A DNA stretch of 19,876 nucleotides from DATCSE01 sp036568605 (GTDB taxonomy: Bacteria > Pseudomonadota > Gammaproteobacteria > Burkholderiales > Burkholderiaceae_C). Under the pieces are notes generated by a model. It did no database searches. It was not told where the DNA came from and saw nothing but the letters and a program-made list of their open reading frames with translations. Positions 1-6,519 of the stretch are shown here, piece by piece. Positions within the stretch are counted from its first letter, which is position 1. Each line of letters begins with the position of its first letter. Location of the stretch: positions 1 through 19,876 of the forward strand of contig DATCSE010000022.1 of the NCBI GenBank assembly GCA_036568605.1, read 5' to 3'. A program made the translations under genes and the position numbers.

Positions 1-412
1 GCGTCCCGCTTTCGAGCAGCACGCGGCGTCCGGGCGGGAACTCGACCTCGACGATGCGCAGCGGCGACGGGTAGTCCGGCGGCGAGACGTTGCGGCGCAG
101 GTAGCCCGACGCGGGGTCGCGCCATTCGGGCTGCTCGGCGCGCCGCATCAGCGGGCCGGGGATCGCGCGCTCGGTTTCGAACAGCGCCGCGAGGGCCACG
201 CCCAGGCCGCCGGCAAGCCTCTCCAGCACGACCGCGGTCGCGCTGGTCTCGCCGCGCTCGATCAGCGAGATCGTCGAGCGGCTGACGCCGCTTTGCGCCG
301 CCAGCGCATCGAGCGACAACCCGCGGCTCGCGCGCAATGCGGCGACGCGGCGGGCGATGCGCTGGTTGATGTCCGCGTCGGCCGCGGTCGGTGGATGTGT
401 TGCCTCCGTCAT
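1..412 (-). CDS. XRE-family transcriptional regulator with cupin domain (3' end cut off)
   Basis: The reading frame runs leftward off the window edge, so only about 137 N-terminal residues are visible. Residues about 15-70 form an XRE/Cro-type helix-turn-helix: RIARRVAALRASRGLSL, then LAAQSGVSRSTISLIERGE. A linker follows (PLMRRAEQPEW) and then the start of what looks like a cupin sensor barrel (RIVEVEFPPGRRV). Proteins of this HTH-plus-cupin build are usually local repressors or activators that bind a small ligand. The ATG at 412 has no Shine-Dalgarno sequence. A TTGACG/GACAAT promoter ends only 9 bases before it, so the mRNA is probably leaderless. A 14-base palindrome lies in that promoter and suggests autoregulation. 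The gene lies 72 bases downstream of the GFA-family gene on the same strand. Ligand and targets cannot be told from this sequence. Confidence 0.85.
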   Translation of the reverse strand, partial: MTEATHPPTAADADINQRIARRVAALRASRGLSLDALAAQSGVSRSTISLIERGETSATAVVLERLAGGLGVALAALFETERAIPGPLMRRAEQPEWRDPASGYLRRNVSPPDYPSPLRIVEVEFPPGRRVLLESGT

Positions 413-421
413 GTTGGAATC

Positions 422-451
422 ATTGTCCAGCATGCTGGAATGCCACGTCAA
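422..451 (-). promoter_or_regulatory. Sigma-70-type promoter of the XRE regulator
   Basis: On the minus strand, TTGACG (451-446) is followed after 18 bases by GACAAT (427-422). These match the -35 and -10 consensus at 5/6 and 4/6 positions. Transcription would start near 415, leaving almost no leader before the ATG at 412. The prediction comes from hexamer match and spacing only. Confidence 0.5.
426..439. promoter_or_regulatory. Palindromic operator candidate (14 bases)
   Basis: TCCAGCATGCTGGA is a perfect 14-base palindrome in the spacer of the XRE promoter, overlapping the first bases of the -10 box. A related half-site, CATGTTGGAAT (410-420), repeats CATGCTGGAAT (431-441) with one mismatch at a distance of exactly 21 bases, or two helical turns. 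This is the expected layout for a dimeric HTH repressor controlling its own promoter. Binding by the adjacent XRE protein is inferred. Confidence 0.5.
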
Positions 452-484
452 GCGGTCAAGTGAGGCGGCGGCCTCTAGTCACCT

Positions 485-985
485 TCACTCACCGCTCCAC
501 AAGCCATGCCGCTTGTGCCAGTGCTCGAGCGACTCGTCGGGCATCTCGGCTATCCGCACGTGCTTCGGTCCCTGCCGGCCTCGCGGCAGATCGGCCCAGG
601 CAGGTGCCCAGGCCAGTCCGATGTCGACGACCTCGGGCGGCGTCGGCAGCGGCGTGTCGATCGCCGACGCATGCGGGTGCACGAGCTCGGGCCAGCGTGG
701 GTCCCACAGCCACAGCGGGCTCCCGCACTTCAGGCAGAAGTGCCGTGCCGCCGGCGAGCGGGTCGAACGCCGGCCCGGCTCGCGCATGACGGCGTGGTAG
801 ATGCGCAGGTGCTGGCGGCCACGAACCTTCAACGTCGCCGCGTCGGCGCCCAGGTTGATCGCATAGCCGCCGCTGCCCGCAGTCTTGCGGCAGATCGAAC
901 AATGGCAGCGCATGAACGGCACCGGGCTCATCGCGTCGACCTGGAAGCGCACCGCGCGACAATGGCAGGACCCTTCGAGCCGCAT
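485..985 (-). CDS. GFA-family (glutathione-dependent formaldehyde-activating-like) zinc protein
   Basis: This 166-residue protein has the cysteine pattern of the GFA/CENP-V fold: SCHC at residues 6-9, RCHCSIC at 26-32 and FCLKCG at 83-88. It also has the usual KTAGSG stretch after the second cluster. These cysteines bind structural zinc. Family members have been linked to glutathione-dependent formaldehyde handling, but most are uncharacterised and that substrate should not be assumed. Length is normal for the family. The start is well supported: GGAGGTGA (complement of 990-997) lies 4 bases before the ATG at 985. The gene is divergent from proC, with only 35 bases between the two starts. It precedes the XRE gene on the same strand. 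Confidence 0.85.
   Translation of the reverse strand: MRLEGSCHCRAVRFQVDAMSPVPFMRCHCSICRKTAGSGGYAINLGADAATLKVRGRQHLRIYHAVMREPGRRSTRSPAARHFCLKCGSPLWLWDPRWPELVHPHASAIDTPLPTPPEVVDIGLAWAPAWADLPRGRQGPKHVRIAEMPDESLEHWHKRHGLWSGE
936..963 (+). promoter_or_regulatory. Possible proC promoter inside the GFA gene
   Basis: TCGACC (936-941) and GACAAT (958-963) are separated by 16 bases and each match the sigma-70 consensus at 4/6 positions. Initiation near 970 would give a leader of about 50 bases before proC. The candidate lies within the oppositely directed GFA coding region, where codon constraints could also create these words. Confidence 0.25.
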
Positions 986-1020
986 CGTTCACCTCCTCTT
1001 CAGACCATCGACAACAACCC

Positions 1021-1830
1021 ATGGACATGATCGCATTCATCGGCGGCGGCAACATGGCCAGTGCCATCGTCGGCGGCCTGCGCGCCAGCGGGCGGGCCGG
1101 CGATTCCATCCTCGTCGTCGATCCGGGCGACGCGCAGCGCGACAAGCTGGCGCGCGAGTTCGGCGTGCGCACGCTGGCCGCGGCCGACGCGACGCTCGCG
1201 GGAGCCGGCCTCGTCGTCTGGGCCGTCAAGCCGCAGCTCTTCGGTGCCGCAGCCGCGCCGTGCGCGCCCCATGTGAAGACGGCGCTGCAGCTCAGCGTGA
1301 TGGCCGGCATCCGCAGCGATGCGATCGCGCGCGCGAGCGGCAGCGAACGCGTCGTGCGCGCGATGCCGAACACGCCGGCGCTGATCGGCCAGGGCATCTC
1401 GGGGCTGTACGCGCGCGCCGCGGTCGGCGCGGCCGAACGCGCGCAGGTCGAGGCCGTGCTCGCACCGACCGGGCAGACGCTGTGGGTGCAACGCGAGGAA
1501 GACCTGGACGCGGTGACCGCGCTGTCCGGCTCGGGTCCGGCCTACGTGTTCTATTTCGTCGAGGCGATGATCGCGGCGGCGCAGCAGATGGGCCTGTCGG
1601 CGCAACAGGGCAGGCAGCTCGCGCTCGCGACCTTCGCCGGCGCGACGCAACTGGCCGCGAACTCCGACGAGCCGCCGGAGGTGCTGCGCGAGCGCGTCAC
1701 CTCCAAGGGCGGCACGACCTACGCGGCGCTGACCGCGCTCGAGGCCGCGGGCGTCAAGCAACACTTCATGGGTGCGCTCGCAGCGGCGCAGCAACGCGCC
1801 CGCGAACTCGGGGATGAGTTCGGCCGCTGA
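1021..1830 (+). CDS. proC: Pyrroline-5-carboxylate reductase
   Basis: This 269-residue cytoplasmic enzyme catalyses the last step of proline synthesis, the NAD(P)H-dependent reduction of pyrroline-5-carboxylate to L-proline. The N-terminus has the Rossmann dinucleotide motif (FIGGGNMASAIVGGL, residues 6-20). VKPQ lies at 69-72 and MPNTPA at 115-120. The C-terminal dimerisation and substrate domain contains SGSGPAYVF (169-177) and VTSKGGTTYAAL (226-237), which are diagnostic for ProC. Length is typical. The first ATG (1021) and the one two codons later (1027) are both possible starts; neither has a clear Shine-Dalgarno sequence. The gene stands alone, divergent from the GFA gene. No proA or proB is nearby, which is common for proC. 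Confidence 0.97.
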   Translation: MDMIAFIGGGNMASAIVGGLRASGRAGDSILVVDPGDAQRDKLAREFGVRTLAAADATLAGAGLVVWAVKPQLFGAAAAPCAPHVKTALQLSVMAGIRSDAIARASGSERVVRAMPNTPALIGQGISGLYARAAVGAAERAQVEAVLAPTGQTLWVQREEDLDAVTALSGSGPAYVFYFVEAMIAAAQQMGLSAQQGRQLALATFAGATQLAANSDEPPEVLRERVTSKGGTTYAALTALEAAGVKQHFMGALAAAQQRARELGDEFGR

Positions 1831-1854
1831 CCGTCGGTGCAGGCCGGCGCGTCG

Positions 1855-1892
1855 CATGCCGGAACCACGTGACCCCATGCAAAGCCGGCATG
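1855..1892. repeat. Inverted repeat between proC and the glutamate dehydrogenase gene
   Basis: CATGCCGG (1855-1862) and CCGGCATG (1885-1892) are exact 8-base arms with a 22-base centre. It could be a weak proC 3' hairpin or an operator upstream of the dehydrogenase gene. There is no T-tract, so an intrinsic terminator is not supported. The rest of the 1831-1996 gap shows only a TACAGT -10-like word at 1924-1929 without a convincing -35 partner. Confidence 0.3.
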
Positions 1893-1996
1893 GAATCGAG
1901 CGGTAATCGGCGTGCGCCGCGCCTACAGTTGCGGCCCATGCAGGCACCGGGTCACGAGCCTGGTCGCCCGAGCATGCAAACCAACCGAGATCCGCT

Positions 1997-3268
1997 ATGA
2001 CCCAGCTTTCATTCGTCAGCGGCCACGCCGACAGTCCGTGGCAAACCTATCTTTCGCAAGTCGACCGCGTCGTGCCGTACCTCGGCAACCTGGCGCGCTG
2101 GAGCGAAACGCTGAAGCGCCCGAAGCGCGCGCTGATCGTCGACGTGCCGATCGAGATGGACAACGGCACGGTCGCGCACTTCGAGGGCTACCGCGTCCAG
2201 CACAACCTGTCGCGCGGTCCCGGCAAGGGGGGCGTGCGCTACCACCCGGACGTGACGCTGGAGGAGGTGATGGCGCTGTCGGCCTGGATGACGGTCAAGT
2301 GCGCGGCCGTGAACCTGCCGTACGGCGGTGCCAAGGGCGGCATCCGCGTCGACCCGAAGAAGCTGTCGATGAAGGAGCTGGAGCGCATGACGCGCCGCTA
2401 CACCAGCGAGATCGGCATCATCATCGGCCCGCAGCGCGACATCCCGGCGCCCGACGTGAACACCAACGGCCAGATCATGGCCTGGATGATGGACACGTAC
2501 TCGATGAACGTCGGCGGCACCGCGACCGGTGTCGTCACCGGCAAGCCGCTGCACCTGGGCGGCTCGCTCGGGCGCGTCAAGGCCACCGGCCGGGGCGTGT
2601 TCGTCACCGGGCGCGAAGCGGCCCGCCGCACCGGCCTGAAGCTCGACGGCGCGCGCGTCGCGGTGCAAGGCATGGGCAACGTCGGCGGCGCGGCGGCCGA
2701 GCTGTTCGTGCAGGCCGGCGCCAAGCTGGTCGCGGTGCAGGACCACACCGGCACGCTGGTCAACCCGGCCGGCTTCGACATCGCCGACACGATGGCGGTG
2801 CTGAAGCGCGACGGCGGCATCGCCAACTACGCCGGCGCCGAAAAGATTTCCAACGAGTCGTTCTGGGACGTGGACTGCGACATCCTGATCCCGGCCGCCC
2901 TCGAGAGCCAGATCACGCCCGAGCGGGCGAACCGCATCAAGGCCAAGCTCGTGCTGGAAGGCGCGAACGGCCCGACGCTGCCGACCGCCGACGACGTGAT
3001 GCAGGAGCGCGGCATCCTGGTCGTGCCCGACGTGATCTGCAACGCCGGCGGCGTGACCGTCAGCTACTTCGAGTGGGTGCAGGACTTCTCGTCGTTCTTC
3101 TGGAGCGAGGACGAGATCAACGTGCGGCTGGACAAGATCATGGTCGACGCGCTGCGCAAGATCTGGGACACGGCCGACCGCCACAAGATCAGCTTGCGCA
3201 CCGCGACCTTCGCGGTGGCCTGCGAGCGCATCCTCGCCGCCCGGGAAGAGCGCGGCCTGTACCCCTGA
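1997..3268 (+). CDS. gdhA: Glu/Leu/Phe/Val-family dehydrogenase (probably NAD-type glutamate dehydrogenase)
   Basis: This 423-residue protein is a hexameric-type glutamate dehydrogenase, interconverting glutamate with 2-oxoglutarate plus ammonia in the cytoplasm. GPGKGGVRYHP (75-84) and MTVKCA (98-103) carry the substrate-binding lysines. PYGGAKGG (108-115) carries the catalytic lysine, K113. The C-terminal half has a Rossmann fold with GMGNVGG. LEGANGP and NAGGVTVSYFEW are also family signatures. The length of about 420 residues fits the short clostridial/Bacillus-like and beta-proteobacterial class rather than the 450-residue NADPH form. Leucine dehydrogenases share the fold but are shorter. 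A GAGAT word about 8 bases before the ATG at 1997 is the only ribosome-site candidate. A strong intrinsic terminator follows, so the gene is probably monocistronic. Confidence 0.93.
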   Translation: MTQLSFVSGHADSPWQTYLSQVDRVVPYLGNLARWSETLKRPKRALIVDVPIEMDNGTVAHFEGYRVQHNLSRGPGKGGVRYHPDVTLEEVMALSAWMTVKCAAVNLPYGGAKGGIRVDPKKLSMKELERMTRRYTSEIGIIIGPQRDIPAPDVNTNGQIMAWMMDTYSMNVGGTATGVVTGKPLHLGGSLGRVKATGRGVFVTGREAARRTGLKLDGARVAVQGMGNVGGAAAELFVQAGAKLVAVQDHTGTLVNPAGFDIADTMAVLKRDGGIANYAGAEKISNESFWDVDCDILIPAALESQITPERANRIKAKLVLEGANGPTLPTADDVMQERGILVVPDVICNAGGVTVSYFEWVQDFSSFFWSEDEINVRLDKIMVDALRKIWDTADRHKISLRTATFAVACERILAAREERGLYP

Positions 3269-3303
3269 CGACCCGCCGCCCACAGCCTTCCACGCTGTAC
3301 GCG

Positions 3304-3329
3304 AAGCGCGGCCTCCGGGCCGCGCTTTT
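3304..3329 (+). terminator. Intrinsic terminator after glutamate dehydrogenase gene
   Basis: AAGCGCGGCC (3304-3313) pairs perfectly with GGCCGCGCTT (3318-3327) around a TCCG loop. The run TTTT overlaps the 3' arm and is followed by CCCC. This 10-base-pair GC-rich stem with a T-tract lies 35 bases after the dehydrogenase stop and just before the heat-shock promoter. Confidence 0.85.
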
Positions 3330-3334
3330 CCCCT

Positions 3335-3361
3335 CTTGAAAGCGCCGCCCCGCGCCAATAT
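3335..3361 (+). promoter_or_regulatory. Sigma-32 (RpoH) heat-shock promoter for the hsp20 pair
   Basis: CTTGAAA (3335-3341) matches the RpoH -35 consensus at all seven positions. After 12 bases, GCCAATAT (3354-3361) matches the CCCCATNT -10 element at 5 of 7 fixed positions. Spacing is inside the known 11-16 range. The box sits directly behind the previous gene's terminator and upstream of two small heat-shock protein genes, which is where such a promoter is expected. The predicted start near 3368 gives a leader of about 82 bases. Confidence 0.75.
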
Positions 3362-3367
3362 TTCGGC

Positions 3368-3449
3368 GCCAAGGGCGGCGCTTGGCTTTGCACGCACGGC
3401 GTTTGCCCGCTATCGACCCTGCAACCTGGAACCGAAAGGAGATCGAGTC
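3368..3449 (+). promoter_or_regulatory. hsp20 5' leader with possible RNA thermometer
   Basis: The predicted leader begins with a hairpin, GCCAAG (3368-3373) with CTTGGC (3381-3386). Near its end, TCGA-C-CCT (3413-3420) can pair with AGG-AGA-TCGA (3437-3446), masking the AGGAGA ribosome site of the first hsp20 gene by a weak, interrupted stem. Heat-labile hairpins of this sort (ROSE, fourU) are well known in small-Hsp leaders. This one has no recognised family consensus, so the call is tentative. Confidence 0.3.
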
Positions 3450-3902
3450 ATGTACGAATCGCTGCTCAATTTCCCCGGCGCGTTCTTCAACGAGTTCGAG
3501 CGTCTGCGCCGCGAGCTCGACGACGTGTTCGGGGCCACCGCGGTGCCGACCAGCATCCGGTCGGTCGCACCCGGGACCTTCCCGGCGATCAATGTCGGCA
3601 ACACGCCCGACGGCGTCGACGTCTACGCGTTCGCCCCGGGGCTGGACGCCTCCAAGATCGAGGTTCAGCTCGACCGTGGTGTGCTGTCGATCCGAGGCGA
3701 ACGGCCGTCCGCGCTGCCGGGCCAGGATCGCAAGGCGACCGTCTACAGCCGCGAACGGCTGAGCGGCAGCTTCCACCGCGCGATCAGCCTGCCCGACGAC
3801 GCCGATGCCGGCAAGGTGGAGGCCAGCTATCGCGACGGGGTGCTGCATGTGCACATCGCGCGGCATGCTGCGCCGCAGCCGCAACGCATCACCGTTCAGT
3901 GA
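3450..3902 (+). CDS. Small heat-shock protein, Hsp20/alpha-crystallin family (first of two)
   Basis: This 150-residue protein is an ATP-independent holdase that keeps unfolding proteins soluble in the cytoplasm. The alpha-crystallin domain spans about residues 45-137. It includes the strand GVDVYAFAPGLD, the segment GVLSIRGER, the FHRAISLP segment (109-115) and the closing strand DGVLHVHI (129-136). The C-terminal anchoring tripeptide is present as ITV (147-149). The N-terminal arm is rich in Phe and Leu (SLLNFPGAFFNEFERL), typical of oligomer-forming sHsps. AGGAGA lies 7 bases before the ATG at 3450. A frame extension to a TTG at 3336 is unlikely because it would run through the promoter. 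The gene is co-transcribed with a second Hsp20 gene 26 bases downstream. Confidence 0.93.
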   Translation: MYESLLNFPGAFFNEFERLRRELDDVFGATAVPTSIRSVAPGTFPAINVGNTPDGVDVYAFAPGLDASKIEVQLDRGVLSIRGERPSALPGQDRKATVYSRERLSGSFHRAISLPDDADAGKVEASYRDGVLHVHIARHAAPQPQRITVQ

Positions 3903-3928
3903 GTATCCGTGTCGCAAGGAGGAATGAG

Positions 3929-4336
3929 ATGAACACCGCCACCAAGGACGTGACGACGACCAGCTCCACCACGCCGGCGACGCGCCAGGCCACCCAGGCC
4001 GACGAGCGCACGATGATGCCGCGCGTCGACGTGTTCGAGGACGATGCCGGCATCACGCTGCTGGCCGACCTGCCAGGCGTGCCCAAGGACCAGCTCGAGC
4101 TGAAGATCGACGGCGAGACGCTGCTGATCGAAGGCTCGATCGCGACGCCGACGCCGCAGAACCTGCAGTCGGTCTACGCCGAGATCCGCGTGCCGAAGTA
4201 TCGGCGCGCGTTCGTGCTGAGCCGCGAACTCGACGCCAGCCGCATCGAAGCGAACCTGCGCGACGGCGTGTTGAACCTGCGCATCCCGAAGCAGGAGCAC
4301 GCGAAGCCGCGCCGTATCGACGTGCGAGCGGCCTGA
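3929..4336 (+). CDS. Small heat-shock protein, Hsp20/alpha-crystallin family (second of two)
   Basis: This 135-residue partner of the preceding sHsp has a different N-terminus. Residues 1-28 are hydrophilic and rich in Thr and Ala, without the Phe-rich arm of its neighbour. The alpha-crystallin domain spans about 30-120: PRVDVFEDDAGI, LLADLPGVPKDQL, LLIEGS, YRRAFVLS and RDGVLNLRIPK. The C-terminal motif is IDV (130-132). AAGGAGG (3916-3922) lies 6 bases before the ATG at 3929, which decides this start over upstream in-frame alternatives. The two proteins are well diverged, which suggests a mixed oligomer or a division of labour between the paralogues (inference), as with paired IbpA/IbpB-type chaperones. 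Confidence 0.93.
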   Translation: MNTATKDVTTTSSTTPATRQATQADERTMMPRVDVFEDDAGITLLADLPGVPKDQLELKIDGETLLIEGSIATPTPQNLQSVYAEIRVPKYRRAFVLSRELDASRIEANLRDGVLNLRIPKQEHAKPRRIDVRAA

Positions 4337-4346
4337 GCGTCGGATC

Positions 4347-4376
4347 GATGCGCGCGGCGCTGCGCCGCGACGCATC
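4347..4376. terminator. Hairpin between convergent hsp20 and ubiA genes
   Basis: GATGCG-CGCGGCG (4347-4359) pairs with CGCCGCG-A-CGCATC (4363-4376) around a CTG loop, with one bulged A. The 13-base-pair stem lies between the stop codons of two convergent genes and could end transcription from either side. There is no T-tract on either strand. Confidence 0.45.
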
Positions 4377-4380
4377 GTCG

Positions 4381-5268
4381 TCAGCGCAGCGCGTAGGCCA
4401 GCACGGTGCCGGCCAACACCGCCAAGCCCAGCCAGTGGTTGAGGCGGAAGGCGCGAAAGCAGCCGTCGCGCGTGCGCTCGCGGATCAGCGTGTAGTGCCA
4501 TGCCGCGATCGCCGCGCCGGCTGCGATGCCGGCCTGGAACGGCCAGCCCAGCGCGAGCCGCACGCCGATCGCGGCCCAGATCGCCAGATAGAGGCCGTAG
4601 AACAGCATCACGCCGGCGACGTCGAAGCGCCCGAGCGTGATCGCCGACGTGCGGATGCCGATCTTCAGATCGTCGTCGCGATCGACCATCGCGTACTCGG
4701 TGTCGTAGGCCAGCACCCAGAACAGGTTGCCGACGAGAAGCGCCCAGGCCAGCGCCGGCACGCGGCCCTGGGCTGCGGCGAACGCCATCGGAATCCCGAA
4801 GCTGAACGCGACGCCGAGCACCGCCTGCGGCATCGAGAAGAAGCGTTTCGTGAACGGATAGAAGATGCTGACCGCGAGCGCGGCGAAGCTCCACAGCACC
4901 GCGGTCACGCTGGTCGTCAGCACCAGCGCGAACGCGACCAGCGCAAGCGCCGCGCCCAGCGCCAGCGCCTCGCGCACGCTGACCGCGCCGCGCGTCACCG
5001 GGCGCTGCGCGGTGCGCTTGACGTGCCGGTCGAAGTCTCGGTCGGCCACATCGTTGACCGCGCAACCGGCGCTGCGCATCAGGAACGTGCCCAGCACGAA
5101 CACCGCGAGCAGATGCCAGCCCGGGAAGCCGCCGGCCGCGATCCACAGCGCCGAGAGCGTGGGCCACAGCAGCAAGTACGAGCCGGCCGGGCGGTCCCAG
5201 CGAATCAGGTCGAGGTACAGCGCCGCACGCGTGCGCGCTGTGGTTGTCGTGGCGGAGGTCGCGGACAT
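4381..5268 (-). CDS. ubiA: 4-hydroxybenzoate polyprenyltransferase
   Basis: This 295-residue inner-membrane protein attaches the polyprenyl tail to 4-hydroxybenzoate in ubiquinone synthesis. The two Asp-rich motifs that bind Mg-prenyl diphosphate are intact: NDVADRDFD (72-80) and DTEYAMVDRDDD (189-200), followed by KIGIRTSA. The N-terminal LIRWDRPAGSYLLLWPTL segment is characteristic of UbiA rather than of heme-O or chlorophyll synthases. About eight to nine hydrophobic segments are visible. The start ATG (5268) lacks a Shine-Dalgarno sequence, and a predicted promoter ends 8 bases upstream, which suggests a leaderless mRNA. The gene follows an Eps glycosyltransferase gene on the same strand by 50 bases. 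It is probably an unrelated neighbour with its own promoter. Confidence 0.97.
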   Translation of the reverse strand: MSATSATTTTARTRAALYLDLIRWDRPAGSYLLLWPTLSALWIAAGGFPGWHLLAVFVLGTFLMRSAGCAVNDVADRDFDRHVKRTAQRPVTRGAVSVREALALGAALALVAFALVLTTSVTAVLWSFAALAVSIFYPFTKRFFSMPQAVLGVAFSFGIPMAFAAAQGRVPALAWALLVGNLFWVLAYDTEYAMVDRDDDLKIGIRTSAITLGRFDVAGVMLFYGLYLAIWAAIGVRLALGWPFQAGIAAGAAIAAWHYTLIRERTRDGCFRAFRLNHWLGLAVLAGTVLAYALR

Positions 5269-5276
5269 CGGAAGCG

Positions 5277-5305
5277 ATTGTCCCAGCCGCGCGCGCGGCC
5301 GTCAC
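5277..5305 (-). promoter_or_regulatory. Predicted ubiA promoter
   Basis: On the minus strand, GTGACG (5305-5300) and GACAAT (5282-5277) are separated by 17 bases, each matching consensus at 4/6. The expected transcription start is one or two bases from the ATG. The spacer contains a perfect 14-base palindrome of alternating C and G (5286-5299), which may be incidental or an operator. Confidence 0.4.
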
Positions 5306-5318
5306 GCGACCTGCCGGG

Positions 5319-6488
5319 CTACTGCTGCGATTGCGGCCAGTGGCTGATCTGCCCGGTCGTGCTGCCGAGGCGCAGCGGATCCGACACGCGGTATGCGGCG
5401 ACCATCGAGTCGCGGAACTTGGCGCCATGGAACCGACGGCTCGCCTCGACCTTGGCGGCAGCGCCGAGACGCTTGCGCTCGGCGGGCGAGTCGATCAGCT
5501 CGGCCACGCAGGTCAGCAGCTCCTCCTGGGACGAGCAGACCAGGCCGGTCTTGCCGTGCTCGATCACGTCGCGGTGGTAGGGCGTGTTCCAGACCACGCA
5601 GGGCAGCCCCAGCGTCATCGCTTCGGCGAGCAACGCCGGGAAGCCGAAGTCGCCGCCCAGGGCGACGTAGATCCATCCGGCCGCGAGCCGGCTCGCGCGT
5701 TCCTCGGCATCGAGCGCGTCGTATACCGCGACGTTCGCGGCGCTGAGGCGCGCGCGCGAATCGTCGTCGGCGGTGCCGAACCAGTTGAAGCTCAGGTTCA
5801 GCGACTCCTCGTTCAGCAGCACCGCGAGCTGCGCGAACATCGCCGCCGCGTCGGCGTTCGGCTTGCGGCTGCCGGTCACCAGCAGCGGCCGGCGCGCCGG
5901 ATGGCGCGGCGTCTCGAAGAACGCATCCTCGACCGGCGATTCGACCACGTGCACCGGCTCTCGCGTGATGCGCTCGAGCAGCCGCGCCTCGACCGACGAA
6001 TTCGCGATCGCGCGCTGGCGCTGCGGACCCGACATCGGCCGCAGCAGCCACAGCGCGAGCGCGCCCAGCGGCTTGAACGGCCCCAGCGAACGCGAGCCGT
6101 GCGGCGAAAAATACAGGCGCTGCGGCCAGCGCCCGGCGCGCGCCGCGTAGGCGCCGATCAGGCTGGGCACCAGACCGTGCAGGTGGATCGCCGCGGTCGG
6201 TTGCGCATCGACCGCGGCACGCAGCGCCTCTAGCGATTTGGCTGCGCGCCGCGCGATCCCCTCGTTCGCGGGGCACAGCACGAGCCGAATCGTGGGATGA
6301 AAGTGCGGCAATAAATGCCGATGCCGCGGCTCGTCGACCAGGATCACGGTCTGCCCGATGCCGCGCTCGGCCAGCGTGACCGACAACGGGCCCAGGAAAC
6401 CGAACACATCGTCCGTCACCCGCCCAACGAGGTGCACTACGTGTCCGCTTGTTCTCGGCACTGCACCGATCGCGTTCGCTTCAGACAT
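5319..6488 (-). CDS. GT4-family glycosyltransferase (Eps left arm)
   Basis: This 389-residue protein has the two-domain GT-B build. The N-terminal domain starts HVVHLVGRVTDDVFGF and includes AIHLHGLVPSLIGAYAA and FSPHGSRS (128-133). The C-terminal domain has LLVTGSRKPNADAAAMF and FGFPALLAEAMTLGLPCVVWN (281-301), followed by DVIEHGKTGLV. The usual E-x7-E nucleotide-sugar motif is altered: the first Glu is replaced by Asp280 with one extra residue before Glu289. It probably adds one sugar of the Eps repeat on the cytoplasmic face; donor and linkage are unknown. I chose the ATG at 6488 because AGGGA lies 7 bases upstream. A GTG at 6536 would overlap the preceding gene by 17 bases. The gene is the second in a two-gene unit with the priming transferase. 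Confidence 0.85.
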   Translation of the reverse strand: MSEANAIGAVPRTSGHVVHLVGRVTDDVFGFLGPLSVTLAERGIGQTVILVDEPRHRHLLPHFHPTIRLVLCPANEGIARRAAKSLEALRAAVDAQPTAAIHLHGLVPSLIGAYAARAGRWPQRLYFSPHGSRSLGPFKPLGALALWLLRPMSGPQRQRAIANSSVEARLLERITREPVHVVESPVEDAFFETPRHPARRPLLVTGSRKPNADAAAMFAQLAVLLNEESLNLSFNWFGTADDDSRARLSAANVAVYDALDAEERASRLAAGWIYVALGGDFGFPALLAEAMTLGLPCVVWNTPYHRDVIEHGKTGLVCSSQEELLTCVAELIDSPAERKRLGAAAKVEASRRFHGAKFRDSMVAAYRVSDPLRLGSTTGQISHWPQSQQ

Positions 6489-6519
6489 CTCGATGTCCCT
6501 GCGGTGGCGGGGGAGATTC

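Noticed and set aside
899..968. Direct repeat ACAATGGCAG at 899-908 and 959-968
   Set aside because: On the minus strand both copies encode a Cys-His-Cys zinc motif (RCHC and SCHC) of the GFA protein, so protein constraint explains the repeat.
2009..3397. Long minus-strand frame opposite the glutamate dehydrogenase gene
   Set aside because: The sense strand encodes a clear enzyme with catalytic motifs; the antisense product is repetitive in His, Arg, Val and Asp and has no recognisable domain.
3336..3449. N-terminal extension of the first Hsp20 from a TTG at 3336
   Set aside because: The extension overlaps the sigma-32 promoter and leader, and the ATG at 3450 has its own AGGAGA and gives a normal family length.
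5286..5299. Alternating CG palindrome as a terminator of the left Eps arm
   Set aside because: It has no loop and no T-tract, and it lies in the spacer of a plausible ubiA promoter, so termination is not supported.
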